Counted from the first letter of the stretch, positions 17,108-27,977 are shown. The stretch is 64,000 nt of DNA from Stutzerimonas kunmingensis (GCF_002929225.1 NZ_PISM01000022.1:496001-560000); one strand, 5' to 3'. Program-made: numbers and translations. The notes: generated from the sequence alone by a model not told the origin.

Positions 17108-17995
17108 TTAGCGGGCGACTGCCACCGGCCGTGCCGCCCACCAATCCCGCCAGCGAACGCGCTCGTCGCGCACCACCCAGCCTTCCTGGGGCGCAAAGCT
17201 TTCCGAGAGCCACAGGCCGCGGGTGTTCACCGGGCTGAACTGGCCATTGCGCAATTGCAGCAGATGATCCTGCGGCTGACTCTGATGCAGCGGTATCAGA
17301 TAAATGTCGGGCCGGCTGCGCTCCAGCCGCGCGACCAGTTGATCGTCTTCCAGGCGCTCGTCGACATGGAACAGGCTCAGCTGACGCGCCTCTTTCGGTA
17401 GCTCCATGCGCATGTCATAGACCAGCTGCAGCGATGCCGTCGGCAGGTGTACATAGGCGCGTGGACGCTCCATCAGCACCATGTTGCCGCACTGCACCGG
17501 GCGCGTGGCGCCGGATTGCGAGGCGAGCTTGAAGTGCACCGCCTCGCGGTAGTGCAGGCTGGCCTGGTAAGGGGTGGGCAGCCAGGTATCGCCGAAACGT
17601 CCGGCGAGCCAGCCTTCAGGGGTTTCCAGCAGGCATTCTTCGGCGATTTCCTGGATGGCGGTGAGCAGCGGCAGGTTCAGCTCATGTGCCGGGATGTAGC
17701 CGGAAATCAGCTTGAGAACAACGTCACCACGGTCCGGCCGCTGCTGACGGACCAGCACCCAGTATTCGCGGCCCTGCCAGCTCATGGTCAGACGCACCGA
17801 AACGCCGAGATTGGCCAGTTCGATGGCAAAACGGCCCGGATCGGACACCTCCACCGGGCGGCGGCGCTCGATCACTTCGCTGAAGTTCAACGGCCGGCCC
17901 AGGCTCTGATAGCTCAGGTTGTCCTGGCTGGCCTCGACGTAGAGAGGCAGGGTCTTGAATGCGGCAGGGCTCTTGCGCACCAGAACTCTTGGCAT
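17108..17995 (-). CDS. Conserved pseudomonad protein of unknown function
   Basis: I do not recognise a domain with known function in this 295-residue protein. It is soluble-looking, with no signal peptide or membrane segment. It begins MPRVLVRKSPAAFKTLPLYV and contains several Arg/Leu-rich stretches and aromatic-rich segments. The start is supported by an AAGGAG ribosome-binding site about eight bases upstream. It sits between hldE and an aldo-keto reductase, where P. aeruginosa has a conserved hypothetical gene as I recall. Transcribed away from the aldo-keto reductase gene's 3' end with about 90 bases between them, it could share that operon. Confidence 0.85.
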   Translation of the reverse strand: MPRVLVRKSPAAFKTLPLYVEASQDNLSYQSLGRPLNFSEVIERRRPVEVSDPGRFAIELANLGVSVRLTMSWQGREYWVLVRQQRPDRGDVVLKLISGYIPAHELNLPLLTAIQEIAEECLLETPEGWLAGRFGDTWLPTPYQASLHYREAVHFKLASQSGATRPVQCGNMVLMERPRAYVHLPTASLQLVYDMRMELPKEARQLSLFHVDERLEDDQLVARLERSRPDIYLIPLHQSQPQDHLLQLRNGQFSPVNTRGLWLSESFAPQEGWVVRDERVRWRDWWAARPVAVAR

Positions 17996-18085
17996 TCGGA
18001 TTCTCCTTGCGGCGAAGAAAGTAACCGCGCGGCATCAGCGTAATGCGCTCCCGCGCAGCGGATGAACGTTGCCGCCAGGACCGTT

Positions 18086-18895
18086 TCAGTTGCCGGTCAG
18101 AACGGCAGCAGCAGTCCGTACGTTAGCCGTCAAATGCTGCGGATTGATAGTGCCGATGATCGCACCACTGACGCCGGGGTGGCTGAACAGCAGCTCGAAG
18201 CTGCGGCGCACCGGGTCTTCACCTGGCTTGAGGCAGGCGTGGCCGCTGGCCAGGGCTTTCTTGATCAGAATGCCCTTGCCGTGGGCTGCAGCGTAGTCGA
18301 GCACCGGTCGCTCGGCCTGCTCGTTGAGGTTGTAGGTGACCATCGCACAGTCGCCTTGCTGCAGCGCCAGCAGTCCGCCGTCCACGGTCTTCCCGGAGAG
18401 GCCGTAGCCGAGAATCTTGCCCTCGCGCTTGAGCTCGGCGAGGGTCTGGTAGACCTCGGCGTGCTGCAGGATGTCCAGATCGTTGCCATCGGAATGCACC
18501 AGCACCAGCTCGATGCGGTCGGTGCGCAGGCGCTTGAGGCTGCGTTCGACCGAAAAGCGCGTGTGCGCGGCGGAAAAGTCGAAGTGCGACTGGCCGTTCT
18601 CGAACTCCTCGCCGACCTTGCTGACGATCACCCACTCATCGCGTTGGTCAGCCAGCAACGGACCGAGCCGTTCTTCGCTGACGCCGTAGGCCGGGGCGGT
18701 ATCGATCAGATTGATACCCAGATCGCGGGCCAGCGCCAGCAGCTGGCGAGCCTGGGCATCGTCGGGAATGGCGAAACCGCTGGGGTACTTCACCCCTTGA
18801 TCGCGACCCAGCTTGACCGTGCCCAGACCCAACGGCGAAATGCGCAGGCCGGTGCTGCCCAGCGGGCGGTGCAACTCATGCAGCGTTGCACTCAT
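18086..18895 (-). CDS. Aldo/keto reductase
   Basis: The 269-residue protein is an AKR-type TIM-barrel oxidoreductase that would use NAD(P)H on a carbonyl substrate. It shows LGLGTVKLG near the N-terminus, LIDTAPAYGVSEERLG with the catalytic Tyr, VIVSKVGEE with the active-site Lys, and VLVHSDG with the His. It is shorter than the 300-330 residues usual for the family, as in the YgdS/d-threo-aldose-like branch. The start at 18895 overlaps the stop of the upstream FAD oxidoreductase by 4 bases, so the two are translationally coupled and may act in one pathway. The substrate is unknown. Confidence 0.88.
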   Translation of the reverse strand: MSATLHELHRPLGSTGLRISPLGLGTVKLGRDQGVKYPSGFAIPDDAQARQLLALARDLGINLIDTAPAYGVSEERLGPLLADQRDEWVIVSKVGEEFENGQSHFDFSAAHTRFSVERSLKRLRTDRIELVLVHSDGNDLDILQHAEVYQTLAELKREGKILGYGLSGKTVDGGLLALQQGDCAMVTYNLNEQAERPVLDYAAAHGKGILIKKALASGHACLKPGEDPVRRSFELLFSHPGVSGAIIGTINPQHLTANVRTAAAVLTGN

Positions 18896-20067
18896 GGCAG
18901 CAGCCCTTCCCAGAACGGGCCGGTCAACGGTGGTCGCGGCAGTTCCGGTAGCGCAGGATGCTGGCCGGGGCGAATGCCGTCGCGGGCGAGAGTGGCTTCG
19001 ACGCGGTCGGAAAAGTCCGGTGACAGCGCCAGTTTGGTCGGCCAGCCGACCAGCAGGCGGCCCTGCTCGGCGAGAAAGGCATTGTCCGGACGGGCGAGGG
19101 CCGATTGCGCAGGCTCGGCGCGGTCGATGCGTAGCGTGGCCCAGTGCGCGGTAGACAGGTCGATCCAGGGCACCAGCTCGGCCAGTTCTTTCTTCGCCAC
19201 GGCGATCTGGCTGGCTTCGTCGCGCGCCACGCCGTCGGCTTCGGCCAGATCGCCGCCGAGATACCAGACCCACTCGCCATCTGCTGCCGGATGGCTGGTC
19301 ACGGTGATGCGCGGCTTGGTTCCGCCGCCCAGGCAGTGAGCGTAGAGCGGCTTGAGCGTCGGCGCCTTGACGATGACCATGTGCAGCGGGCGGCGCTGCA
19401 TGGCCGGCTGTTGCAGGCCGAGCGAAGCGAGCAGCTCTGCCGTTCCGCCGCCGGCGCTGAAGACGATGCGCTGAGCGCGGATCTCGCGGCCGTCGACGCG
19501 CAGGCCGACCAGCTCTTCGCCATCGAGTAGCGGTTCGACCTGCTGGCCGGCGAGCAGGCTGTCGCCGGCCAGCTCGGCCAGACGGGCGATCAGGCTAGGC
19601 ACATCGAGCACCAGTTCGCTGAGGCGGTAGACCTTGCCCTTGAATTTCGGGTGTTGCAGCGCGGGCGGCAGCTCGTCGCCCTTGACCTGGCCAACCCGCG
19701 AGCGCACTGCCTTGCTGGCGAAGAAGCTGGTGAGGTTGCCGGCCAGGGTGCCGGGCGACCAGAGGTAATGCGCATCGGAGAGCAGGCGCACGCCGCGGAG
19801 GTCCAGTTCGCCCTTGCCTTCGAGCGCCTCGCGCCAGCGCCGCGGCATGTCGGCGATGGCTTCGGATGCACCGGTGAGGGCGCCGCTCAAGGCGTATTTG
19901 GTACCGCCATGAATGATGCCCTGGGACTTCACGCTCTGCCCGCCGCCCAGCGTTCCCTTGTCCACCAGCAACGTGGCAAAACCTTGTCTGCGCAGGCGCG
20001 CGTTGAGCCAGAGGCCGGCGACGCCGCCGCCAACGATCAGAACGTCGGTGCTGAGGGATTCGGGCAT
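18892..20067 (-). CDS. FAD-dependent oxidoreductase (DAO family)
   Basis: The 391-residue protein starts with a Rossmann dinucleotide-binding motif, VLIVGGGVAGLWLNARLRRQGF (about residues 10-31), and the GGGQSVKSQGIIHGG segment typical of D-amino-acid-oxidase/glycerol-3-phosphate-dehydrogenase-like flavoproteins. A GAGG ribosome-binding element precedes the ATG. It is coupled by a 4-base overlap to the downstream aldo-keto reductase, and this pair is also adjacent in P. aeruginosa as I recall. The substrate cannot be told from sequence. Confidence 0.87.
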   Translation of the reverse strand: MPESLSTDVLIVGGGVAGLWLNARLRRQGFATLLVDKGTLGGGQSVKSQGIIHGGTKYALSGALTGASEAIADMPRRWREALEGKGELDLRGVRLLSDAHYLWSPGTLAGNLTSFFASKAVRSRVGQVKGDELPPALQHPKFKGKVYRLSELVLDVPSLIARLAELAGDSLLAGQQVEPLLDGEELVGLRVDGREIRAQRIVFSAGGGTAELLASLGLQQPAMQRRPLHMVIVKAPTLKPLYAHCLGGGTKPRITVTSHPAADGEWVWYLGGDLAEADGVARDEASQIAVAKKELAELVPWIDLSTAHWATLRIDRAEPAQSALARPDNAFLAEQGRLLVGWPTKLALSPDFSDRVEATLARDGIRPGQHPALPELPRPPLTGPFWEGLLP

Positions 20068-20127
20068 GTGCAGACCTCATACGGGTAAACGGACGCGCAG
20101 TATAACTGCATGCAGTTCGCGGGGCGC

Positions 20128-20460
20128 TCAGTGGCCGGTGCTGTCGGAGAACAGCTGAATGACCACCACGCCAGCGATGATCAACGCCATGCCGAGCACT
20201 GCCGGCAGGTCCAGGTGCTGACGATAGATCAACGCCGCAGCGATGCTGACCAGCACGATGCCCAGGCCCGCCCAGATGGCGTAGGCGATCCCCACCGGAA
20301 TGGTCTTCACCACCAGCGCCAGCATCCAGAACGACAGGCTATAGCCACAAATCACCAGCAACAGGGGCAGCGGGCGGCTGAAGCCGGCCAGGGCTTTCAT
20401 CGAAGTGGTGGCGACCACTTCGGCGCAGATGGCGATGGCCAGGTAAACGTAACCGGACAT
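20128..20460 (-). CDS. Small multidrug resistance (SMR) efflux protein, EmrE-like
   Basis: The 110-residue protein has four hydrophobic helices and is the size of an SMR transporter. Glu14 (in AICAEVVATTSMK), the proton/substrate-coupling residue of EmrE, is present, as is the conserved WAGLG in helix 3. It should form a dual-topology dimer in the inner membrane and export cationic compounds in exchange for protons. It resembles the EmrE/QacE branch more than the guanidinium exporter Gdx. About 60 bases separate it from the FAD oxidoreductase on the same strand, and it diverges from waaA. Confidence 0.9.
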   Translation of the reverse strand: MSGYVYLAIAICAEVVATTSMKALAGFSRPLPLLLVICGYSLSFWMLALVVKTIPVGIAYAIWAGLGIVLVSIAAALIYRQHLDLPAVLGMALIIAGVVVIQLFSDSTGH

Positions 20461-20578
20461 GGGAAATCCTGATTGTGGAGTGGAAGGGGCAACTCCGTTC
20501 GGTCGCGTCCTCGTCGACTAGTTCGCCAGCCGTGGCGGTTGTGGCTCGCCGGCAGGCGGCTTGCTAAGCTCCGCGCCC

Positions 20579-21847
20579 ATGAATCGCACCCTCTATACCC
20601 TGCTGTTCCATCTCGGTTTGCCACTGGTATTGCTGCGCCTGCTTTGGCGTGCCTGGCGCGCTCCGGCCTACTCCCGTCGTATCGGCGAACGTTTCGCCTT
20701 CGGCCTGCCGCCGCTTCGCCCGGGTGGTATCTGGGTGCATGCGGTCTCGGTCGGCGAAAGCATCGCCGCGGCGCCGATGATCCGCCAGCTGATGACGCGC
20801 TATCCGCAGTTGCCGATCACCGTCACCTGTATGACACCGACCGGCTCGGAACGGATTCAGGCGCTGTTCGGCGACAGCGTGCAGCACTGCTATCTGCCCT
20901 ATGACCTGCCCTGGGCGGCGGCGCGCTTTCTTGATCGCGTGCAGCCGAAGCTGGCGGTGGTGATGGAAACCGAACTCTGGCCCAACCATATCCATCAGTG
21001 TGCCCGCCGCGGCATTCCGGTTGCGCTGGCCAATGCGCGGTTGTCCGAGCGTTCGGCGCGGGGCTATGCGCGTTTCGCCCGTCTGACCGCGCCGATGCTG
21101 GCCGAGCTGAGCCTGATTGCCGTGCAGACCGAGGCTGAAGCCGAACGTTTTCGCCAGCTCGGTGCGCGCGATGAGTGCGTCGAGGTGACCGGCTCGATCA
21201 AGTTCGACCTGACCATCGACCCGGCACTGCTGGCGCGGGCGACCGATTTGCGCCGCCAATGGGCGGCGCTGGAGCGGCCTTTGTGGATCGCCGCCAGTAC
21301 TCACGCTGGCGAGGACGAGATCATGCTCGCTGCTCATCGCCAGCTGCTTGGCGAACACCCGCAGGCGCTGCTGATCCTGGTGCCCAGACACCCGGAGCGC
21401 TTCGCCTCGGTGTACGAGTCGGCGGTCAGGGACGGGTTTGTCGCCGTGCGGCGCTCGACGGGGGAAGTGGTCGACGCCGGCACCCAGGTGCTGGTCGGCG
21501 ACACCATGGGCGAGCTGCTGTTTCTCTATGCGCTGGCGGATGTCGCCTTCGTTGGCGGCAGCCTAGTGCCCAACGGTGGGCACAACCTTCTAGAGCCCGC
21601 CGCGCTGGGCAAGCCGGTGCTCAGCGGCCCGCACCTATTCAACTTTCTCGAAATCTCCGCGCAACTGCGCGATGCCGGCGCCCTGCGCGAAGTGCAGGAT
21701 GCCGTGCAACTGGCGCAAGCGGTCAGCGAACTCTGGGGCGATCCAAGCGGAGCTCAGGCGATGCGCGATGCCGGTCTCGGCGTGCTCAAGGCCAATCAGG
21801 GGGCTCTGGAGCGGTTGCTGGCGGGGTTGGGGCGGCTGCTCGGGTAA
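20579..21847 (+). CDS. waaA: 3-deoxy-D-manno-octulosonic acid (Kdo) transferase
   Basis: WaaA transfers Kdo from CMP-Kdo to lipid IVA, the base of the LPS core. The 422-residue protein has an N-terminal membrane-associating segment (residues 1-22), HAVSVGESIAAAPMI with the catalytic-region Glu, and a C-terminal GT-B donor domain (VGGSLVPNGGHNLLEPAALGKPV). The ATG at 20579 gives the conserved MNRTLYTLLFHLGLP start; an earlier in-frame start would add only non-conserved residues. It diverges from the SMR gene and is followed by a hairpin with a T-run. Confidence 0.94.
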   Translation: MNRTLYTLLFHLGLPLVLLRLLWRAWRAPAYSRRIGERFAFGLPPLRPGGIWVHAVSVGESIAAAPMIRQLMTRYPQLPITVTCMTPTGSERIQALFGDSVQHCYLPYDLPWAAARFLDRVQPKLAVVMETELWPNHIHQCARRGIPVALANARLSERSARGYARFARLTAPMLAELSLIAVQTEAEAERFRQLGARDECVEVTGSIKFDLTIDPALLARATDLRRQWAALERPLWIAASTHAGEDEIMLAAHRQLLGEHPQALLILVPRHPERFASVYESAVRDGFVAVRRSTGEVVDAGTQVLVGDTMGELLFLYALADVAFVGGSLVPNGGHNLLEPAALGKPVLSGPHLFNFLEISAQLRDAGALREVQDAVQLAQAVSELWGDPSGAQAMRDAGLGVLKANQGALERLLAGLGRLLG

Positions 21848-21965
21848 TTAGCCGGGCGGATTCGGCGTCAGGTGGCCATGTTCGGCGCTGGATGCTTTTG
21901 TCGTTTTCCCGCCCCGGGCCGGGCAACTCAACACTAGAGTTGTCAGCCGCTGGGTGCTCGCACAA

Positions 21966-22014
21966 GTGCATGACGGTATCGCTAGGCTACCCGGCCGGTC
22001 ATGCACCTGTTTTT
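21966..22014 (+). terminator. Probable Rho-independent terminator of waaA
   Basis: GTGCATGAC at 21966-21974 pairs with GTCATGCAC at 21998-22006, with a second short inner stem (75-78 with 88-91 of the same line). Five T residues follow at 22010-22014. It lies between waaA and the convergent tolC-like gene. The inner part is imperfect. Confidence 0.6.
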
Positions 22015-22021
22015 CCGTCAC

Positions 22022-23476
22022 TCAGTAATCGATCCGCACCGGCTGGCCGATGGTTTGCGGCAGATCCGGTGGCAGGAAGTCGGTGTCCGGGTTGTAGTCG
22101 GGCTTCAGGTAGGCCGCCAGCTGCTGCAGATCGTCCGGATTGAGCGTGCCGGCGGCCTGTTTCAGGCGCAGGTTGTCGAGGATGTAGTCGTAGCGGGCGT
22201 TGTTGTAGTCCCGCACGGCGCCATACAGGCGGCGCTGGGTGTCGAGCACGTCGACGATGTTGCGCGTGCCGACCTGATAGCCGATCTCCGTCGCCTCCAG
22301 CGCGCTCTGATTGGAGATGATCGATTGCCGGCGAGCCTCGACCTGCTCGATATCGGTGTTAACCGCTCGGTGCAGATTGCGTGTGGATTCGACCACCTGG
22401 CGACGCAGGCTCTCGCGCTGCTGCTCGCTCTGGCTGAGCTGGTAATAGGCCTCGCGACTCTGCGAAGTGGTCAGGCCGCCGCTGTAGAGCGGAATATTCA
22501 GCTGCAGGCCGATGCTGCGCTGCTCGACGTCACCGGTGTAGCGCGGCATGTCGAAGCCCGGGATGCTCTGGCTGTTGCTGAAGCCCAGTGCATCGTTGTC
22601 GCCCTTGCGATAGGACGCCACCGCATCGAGCGTCGGTGCATGGCCGGAGCGGCGCTGGCGCAGGGTTTCTTCCGCTGCGGTCACCGCGTAATTGACCGCC
22701 AGCAGGTTGAGGTTCTGCCGTGTTGCGGTATCGACCCACGCCTTGGCCTCGTTCGGCACCGGCGCCAGGACAGGCAGGGTGTGGCGGATGCCTTCGAGGG
22801 CGATATATTCGCGGTTGGTCAGGGTGTACAGCGCCTGGAAGGCGTCCTCGACCTGGCGCTGGGCGATGGACCGATTGGCGCGTGCGGTATCGAACCCGGC
22901 CTGGGCCTCGAGCACGTCGGTCTTGTCGGAAAGACCGACCTCGAAGCGTTCGTTGGCCTGGTCGAGCTGGCGCTTGAATGCAGCTTCCTCGGCTTTAACC
23001 GCCGCCAGATTGTCCTGGGCGCGCAGCACGGCGAAGTAGGCCTGGGCGCTCTGCAGGATCAGGTCCTGTTCAGCGATGGAGTATTCGATTGCCGCCTGCT
23101 CGCTCACGGCTTCCGCAGCCTTGAGCTGGAACCAGCGGTCGGCGCGGAAAATTGGCTGGCTCAGCGTCGCCTGATAGGCGGTGCCGCTGCGCGACAGCGA
23201 GGTGGAGCCCATGCTGGTGTCGACGTCCGTTTCGGTGTCGCTCAGCTCGGCGCCGGCACTGAGGTTGGGCAGCAGGCCGGCCCGCGCCTGCGGCACGATT
23301 TCCTGGCGGGCGCGAAACAGCGCGCGCGCCGCGGCCAGGTCGGCGTTGTTGTTGACGGCTTGCTGATAGACGCTGACCAGATCGGTCTTGCTGGCGAGGG
23401 GGATGGTCTCCTGCGCCCAGGCTGCTCCGGCGGTGAGGGAGGCCACGGCGAGAGCCAGGGGGAGTCTGCGCAGCAT
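22022..23476 (-). CDS. TolC-family outer-membrane efflux channel
   Basis: The 484-residue protein has a cleavable signal peptide (MLRRLPLALAVASLTAGAAWA) and the two-repeat OEP architecture of TolC, with long amphipathic helices (for example around QAVNNNADLAAARA and LEAQAGFDTARANRS) and a C-terminal half repeating the pattern. It should form the trimeric outer-membrane duct of type I secretion or tripartite efflux. No inner-membrane partner is adjacent, as for the general-purpose TolC. The start at 23476 was chosen so that the signal peptide is intact; an in-frame codon eleven residues upstream would place polar residues before it. It diverges from the thiC leader. Confidence 0.9.
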   Translation of the reverse strand: MLRRLPLALAVASLTAGAAWAQETIPLASKTDLVSVYQQAVNNNADLAAARALFRARQEIVPQARAGLLPNLSAGAELSDTETDVDTSMGSTSLSRSGTAYQATLSQPIFRADRWFQLKAAEAVSEQAAIEYSIAEQDLILQSAQAYFAVLRAQDNLAAVKAEEAAFKRQLDQANERFEVGLSDKTDVLEAQAGFDTARANRSIAQRQVEDAFQALYTLTNREYIALEGIRHTLPVLAPVPNEAKAWVDTATRQNLNLLAVNYAVTAAEETLRQRRSGHAPTLDAVASYRKGDNDALGFSNSQSIPGFDMPRYTGDVEQRSIGLQLNIPLYSGGLTTSQSREAYYQLSQSEQQRESLRRQVVESTRNLHRAVNTDIEQVEARRQSIISNQSALEATEIGYQVGTRNIVDVLDTQRRLYGAVRDYNNARYDYILDNLRLKQAAGTLNPDDLQQLAAYLKPDYNPDTDFLPPDLPQTIGQPVRIDY

Positions 23477-23659
23477 GTTGGGTCCATCCTGAATAGAGCT
23501 GAGGGGCAAGGCTAAGCGGCGGCTGACGGGGGGTCAAGGCGCGTGTGCGAGGCAACGTCAGATGCCGGTTGCGGACGGTCGGAATGACCGAACGGTCGAC
23601 TACTTTCGCCCTTGGCATGGCGTTCGTACTGGCTCTTGATTAGACTCGATGGCGTTCTT
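23477..23659. promoter_or_regulatory. Divergent promoter region between tolC-like gene and thiC leader
   Basis: This 183-base stretch must contain the promoters of the tolC-like gene (leftward) and of the thiC leader (rightward), because the genes point away from each other. I do not see a promoter match strong enough to mark individual boxes, nor any coding frame with family resemblance. Confidence 0.45.
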
Positions 23660-23744
23660 GTCGGGGTGCCTTGAAGCGAAGGCTGAGATCGGAAAGTTCC
23701 GGATCCCGTTGAACCTGATCAGGTTAAGGCCTGCGTAGGGAACA
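23660..23744 (+). ncRNA. TPP riboswitch (THI element)
   Basis: The conserved thiamin pyrophosphate aptamer blocks are all present in order: GGGGTGCC (23663-23670), GGCTGAGATC (23681-23690), CCCGTTGAACCTGATC (about 23705-23720), GGTTAAGGCC and GCGTAGGGAA at about 23733-23742. It lies upstream of thiC, the usual target, and would lower ThiC production when thiamin pyrophosphate is abundant. About 115 bases separate the aptamer from the thiC ATG and I see no clear T-tract terminator there, so control of translation is more likely than attenuation (inference). Confidence 0.96.
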
Positions 23745-23858
23745 AGATGTGCTCGCCAGTCGTTAGGCCAGCTCTCTCGGCGCCAGTTCCGGCGCACCCG
23801 ATGCCCTTGCCATCCGTGTTTTCAGGTTCGCTCCGACAATTCTCTAGGAGCCAGCCTG

Positions 23859-25739
<1,881 letters not shown>

Positions 25740-25773
25740 CCGGCGAGGTGTGATCGACTGGCTGTAGACGACC

Positions 25774-25805
25774 CGAAGCGGGCTGGCATATACCGGCCCG
25801 CTTCG
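25774..25805. terminator. Hairpin terminator after thiC
   Basis: CGAAGCGGGC at 25774-25783 pairs with GCCCGCTTCG at 25796-25805, extended inward by further pairs around a CATATA loop. It lies between the convergent stops of thiC and the DUF3298 lipoprotein gene, so it may serve both. The following bases (TATCCT) are only weakly T-rich. Confidence 0.65.
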
Positions 25806-25810
25806 TATCC

Positions 25811-26548
25811 TCAGAGATATTCCGGCTTCAGAATGCCTTCCAGCTGTTCATGGGGGATGAACAGTTCAGGGTGCCCGCTCGAGTACGGCGCAATGCTGTA
25901 CACGTCGTACTTGAGCAACACGCTGTCTTTCAGCAGCGCGATGTTTGCGGTCTGCTGGAAGGGCCAGAAGCCGGTGAACTCGGCGTCCTGGGCGTGGCCG
26001 TTCTCCACCAGCCAGCGTTGATGGGCCTGGCGCGCAACGCGCCAGAAGCTTCCCTCCTGCCCGGGGATCAGCAGGTCTTCGAGACGTAATTCCCGATCGG
26101 CCTCTCGGTCGTAGTTGATGAAGCCGCGACCGGGCATACCGTGGGCGCCACCGACATACAGATAGCTGGACAGCTCGACGACCAGGATGTCGCCGTGCTG
26201 CTCGCGCAGCTTGGCCTGCAGGTAGCTGCTCCAGCCCGGCTCGGCAGCGCGCAGAAACTCCTGCTGGTAACTCTCGAGCGAATCCGGCAGCCGATCATCC
26301 GGACCATTGATGGTCATCCGGCGCAGGCGCGCGTCGATCAGGTTGTTCAGTTCGGGTTCGTCGGTGAAGGTCAGGGTGTCGATGTTCACCAGCGGGCAGT
26401 CTCCGCCCTGGCAGCCCTGCGGGCGTTGCTCGGTGAGGTTCTGGCGCACCTCCACCGGGCTTTCGGAGGCGAGGTGCTGACAGCCGCTCAGCAGCACGAC
26501 AAGGCTGCTCAGCAGGATCAGAGTGCGGATGGAGGCGGTTCGATTCAT
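25811..26548 (-). CDS. Lipoprotein with RsiV-like DUF3298 domain
   Basis: The 245-residue protein has a lipoprotein signal (MNRTASIRTLILL... VVLLSGC) with the lipidated Cys at residue 23. The mature part resembles DUF4163/DUF3298 proteins (RsiV C-terminal fold): VELSSYLYVGGAHGM in the middle, LRLEDLLIPG, and a C-terminal SSGHPELFIPHEQL. In RsiV this fold binds lysozyme, but no such role is shown for the pseudomonad protein; the function is unknown. The start at 26548 was chosen because it begins the signal peptide; the open frame upstream is not conserved-looking. It diverges from nudF. Confidence 0.85.
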   Translation of the reverse strand: MNRTASIRTLILLSSLVVLLSGCQHLASESPVEVRQNLTEQRPQGCQGGDCPLVNIDTLTFTDEPELNNLIDARLRRMTINGPDDRLPDSLESYQQEFLRAAEPGWSSYLQAKLREQHGDILVVELSSYLYVGGAHGMPGRGFINYDREADRELRLEDLLIPGQEGSFWRVARQAHQRWLVENGHAQDAEFTGFWPFQQTANIALLKDSVLLKYDVYSIAPYSSGHPELFIPHEQLEGILKPEYL

Positions 26549-26764
26549 GGTTGGTCCAGGCATGGCAGTGCGCTTTCGATTGCCGAAGACACCTGAAGTT
26601 CGTGCGGCGCTGCAGGTGGAGCTTTCTTCGGCTACGGTGGTCTGCAAAGGGCTGCGCCAGCGACGATGCCGCGTTAGGATGGCGACGAAGCCGCTCACGT
26701 TGTGACGGTTGCAGTCGCCCGCCGTCACGTAAGGCGCGGTTCAAACCGATATGAGTAGTACCCG

Positions 26765-27382
26765 ATGAGCGAGACCTTCAAGCCCGGACCGGATGATGTC
26801 CAGATCCTCCGACGAGAGCAATGCTTCAGCGGTTTTTACCGGCTGGAACGCCTGCACCTGCGTCATCGCCAGTTCAGCGGCGCCATGGGCGCGGAGTTGA
26901 GTCGCGAGCTGTTCGTGCGGCATGACGCCGTGTGCGTGCTGCCCTACGATCCGCAGCGCGATCAGGTAGTGCTTATCGAGCAGTTCCGCGTGGGTGCGCT
27001 GGGCAAGGTCGAGAACCCCTGGCTGATCGAGCTGGTGGCGGGGCTGATCGACAAGGACGAGTCACCTGACGCGGTGGCCCGGCGCGAGGCGGTCGAAGAA
27101 GCCGGTCTGGAGCTGGGCGAGCTGTGGCCGATCACCCGGTACTTCCCGTCCCCGGGCGGCAGCGATGAACAGGTGCATCTCTACATCGGTCGCTGCGACA
27201 GCGAAGGCGCACAAGGCGTCTTCGGTCTGGCCGAGGAAGGCGAGGATATCCGCGTGCATGTCTGGCCGCTGCAGCAGGCACTCCGCGCGGTCAACGAGGG
27301 TCGTATCGACAACGCGGCCAGCATCATTGCACTGCAGTGGCTGGCCTTGAATCGAGAGCAGGTGCGGGGGGCGTGGACATGA
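26765..27382 (+). CDS. nudF: ADP-ribose diphosphatase (Nudix hydrolase)
   Basis: This Nudix enzyme hydrolyses ADP-ribose to AMP and ribose-5-phosphate. The 205-residue protein has a complete Nudix box: GLIDKDE at about residue 94, followed by REAVEEAGL. The downstream SPGGSDEQVHLYIG matches the ADP-ribose pyrophosphatase subgroup. The ATG at 26765 gives MSETFKPGPDDV. Its stop overlaps the next gene's ATG by 4 bases (ATGA), so nudF and the DUF1249 gene are coupled, an arrangement also found in Escherichia coli (nudF-yqiB-cpdA-yqiA-parE). Confidence 0.93.
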   Translation: MSETFKPGPDDVQILRREQCFSGFYRLERLHLRHRQFSGAMGAELSRELFVRHDAVCVLPYDPQRDQVVLIEQFRVGALGKVENPWLIELVAGLIDKDESPDAVARREAVEEAGLELGELWPITRYFPSPGGSDEQVHLYIGRCDSEGAQGVFGLAEEGEDIRVHVWPLQQALRAVNEGRIDNAASIIALQWLALNREQVRGAWT

Positions 27383-27825
27383 GAAAGACGCGCGAGCGAT
27401 ACCGAGTCGACCTGCTTGAGCTGCAGTCGGCCTGCGAGGCCAATTACCTGCGCCTGATGCGCCTGCTGCCGGGCATGCGTAACGGTTGCGACGCGCGCCG
27501 CATCGCCATCAGTCAGGGCGACATGTTGCTCGGTGTGCTGGTGCTCGAGGTGCTGGAGAGCTGCCCTTACACCACGACCTTGCAGGTCAGTCAGGAGAAC
27601 TGCCTGACCTGGTTGCCGGTGCCGAAGATGGAGGTGCGGGTTTACCACGATGCGCGTATGGCCGAAGTCATTCGCGCCGAGAATGCGCGACGTTTCCGCG
27701 GCATCTATCACTACCCCAACGCGCAGATGCACCAGCCGGACGAGAAGAACCAGCTCAATCTGTTCCTCGGCGAATGGCTGGGCCACTGTCTGGCCTGCGG
27801 GCACGAGCTGGAACCGGTGCTCTGA
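27379..27825 (+). CDS. DUF1249 family protein (YqiB-like)
   Basis: The 148-residue protein belongs by position and sequence to the YqiB/DUF1249 family: YRVDLLELQSACEANYLRL at the start, VYHDARMAEVI in the middle and HQPDEKNQLNLFLGEWL near the end. The function is unknown. The start lies in an ATGA overlap with nudF. It is followed after about 150 bases by cpdA, and the conserved neighbourhood with nudF and cpdA suggests a role near nucleotide metabolism, but nothing more can be said. Confidence 0.88.
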   Translation: MRKTRERYRVDLLELQSACEANYLRLMRLLPGMRNGCDARRIAISQGDMLLGVLVLEVLESCPYTTTLQVSQENCLTWLPVPKMEVRVYHDARMAEVIRAENARRFRGIYHYPNAQMHQPDEKNQLNLFLGEWLGHCLACGHELEPVL

Positions 27826-27977
27826 CCCCTTGCGCCATGCCTTGATAGCCTGATACTGCGCTTGATCCGCCCTGGATGCGCAGCGCTATTCTGTGATCCA
27901 AGCCCACATCCCGAGGTTTACCCCCCTGCCGGGCACCTACCATAATTCCGTTGCGATTTAGCTCAAGGAGAAGGGCA

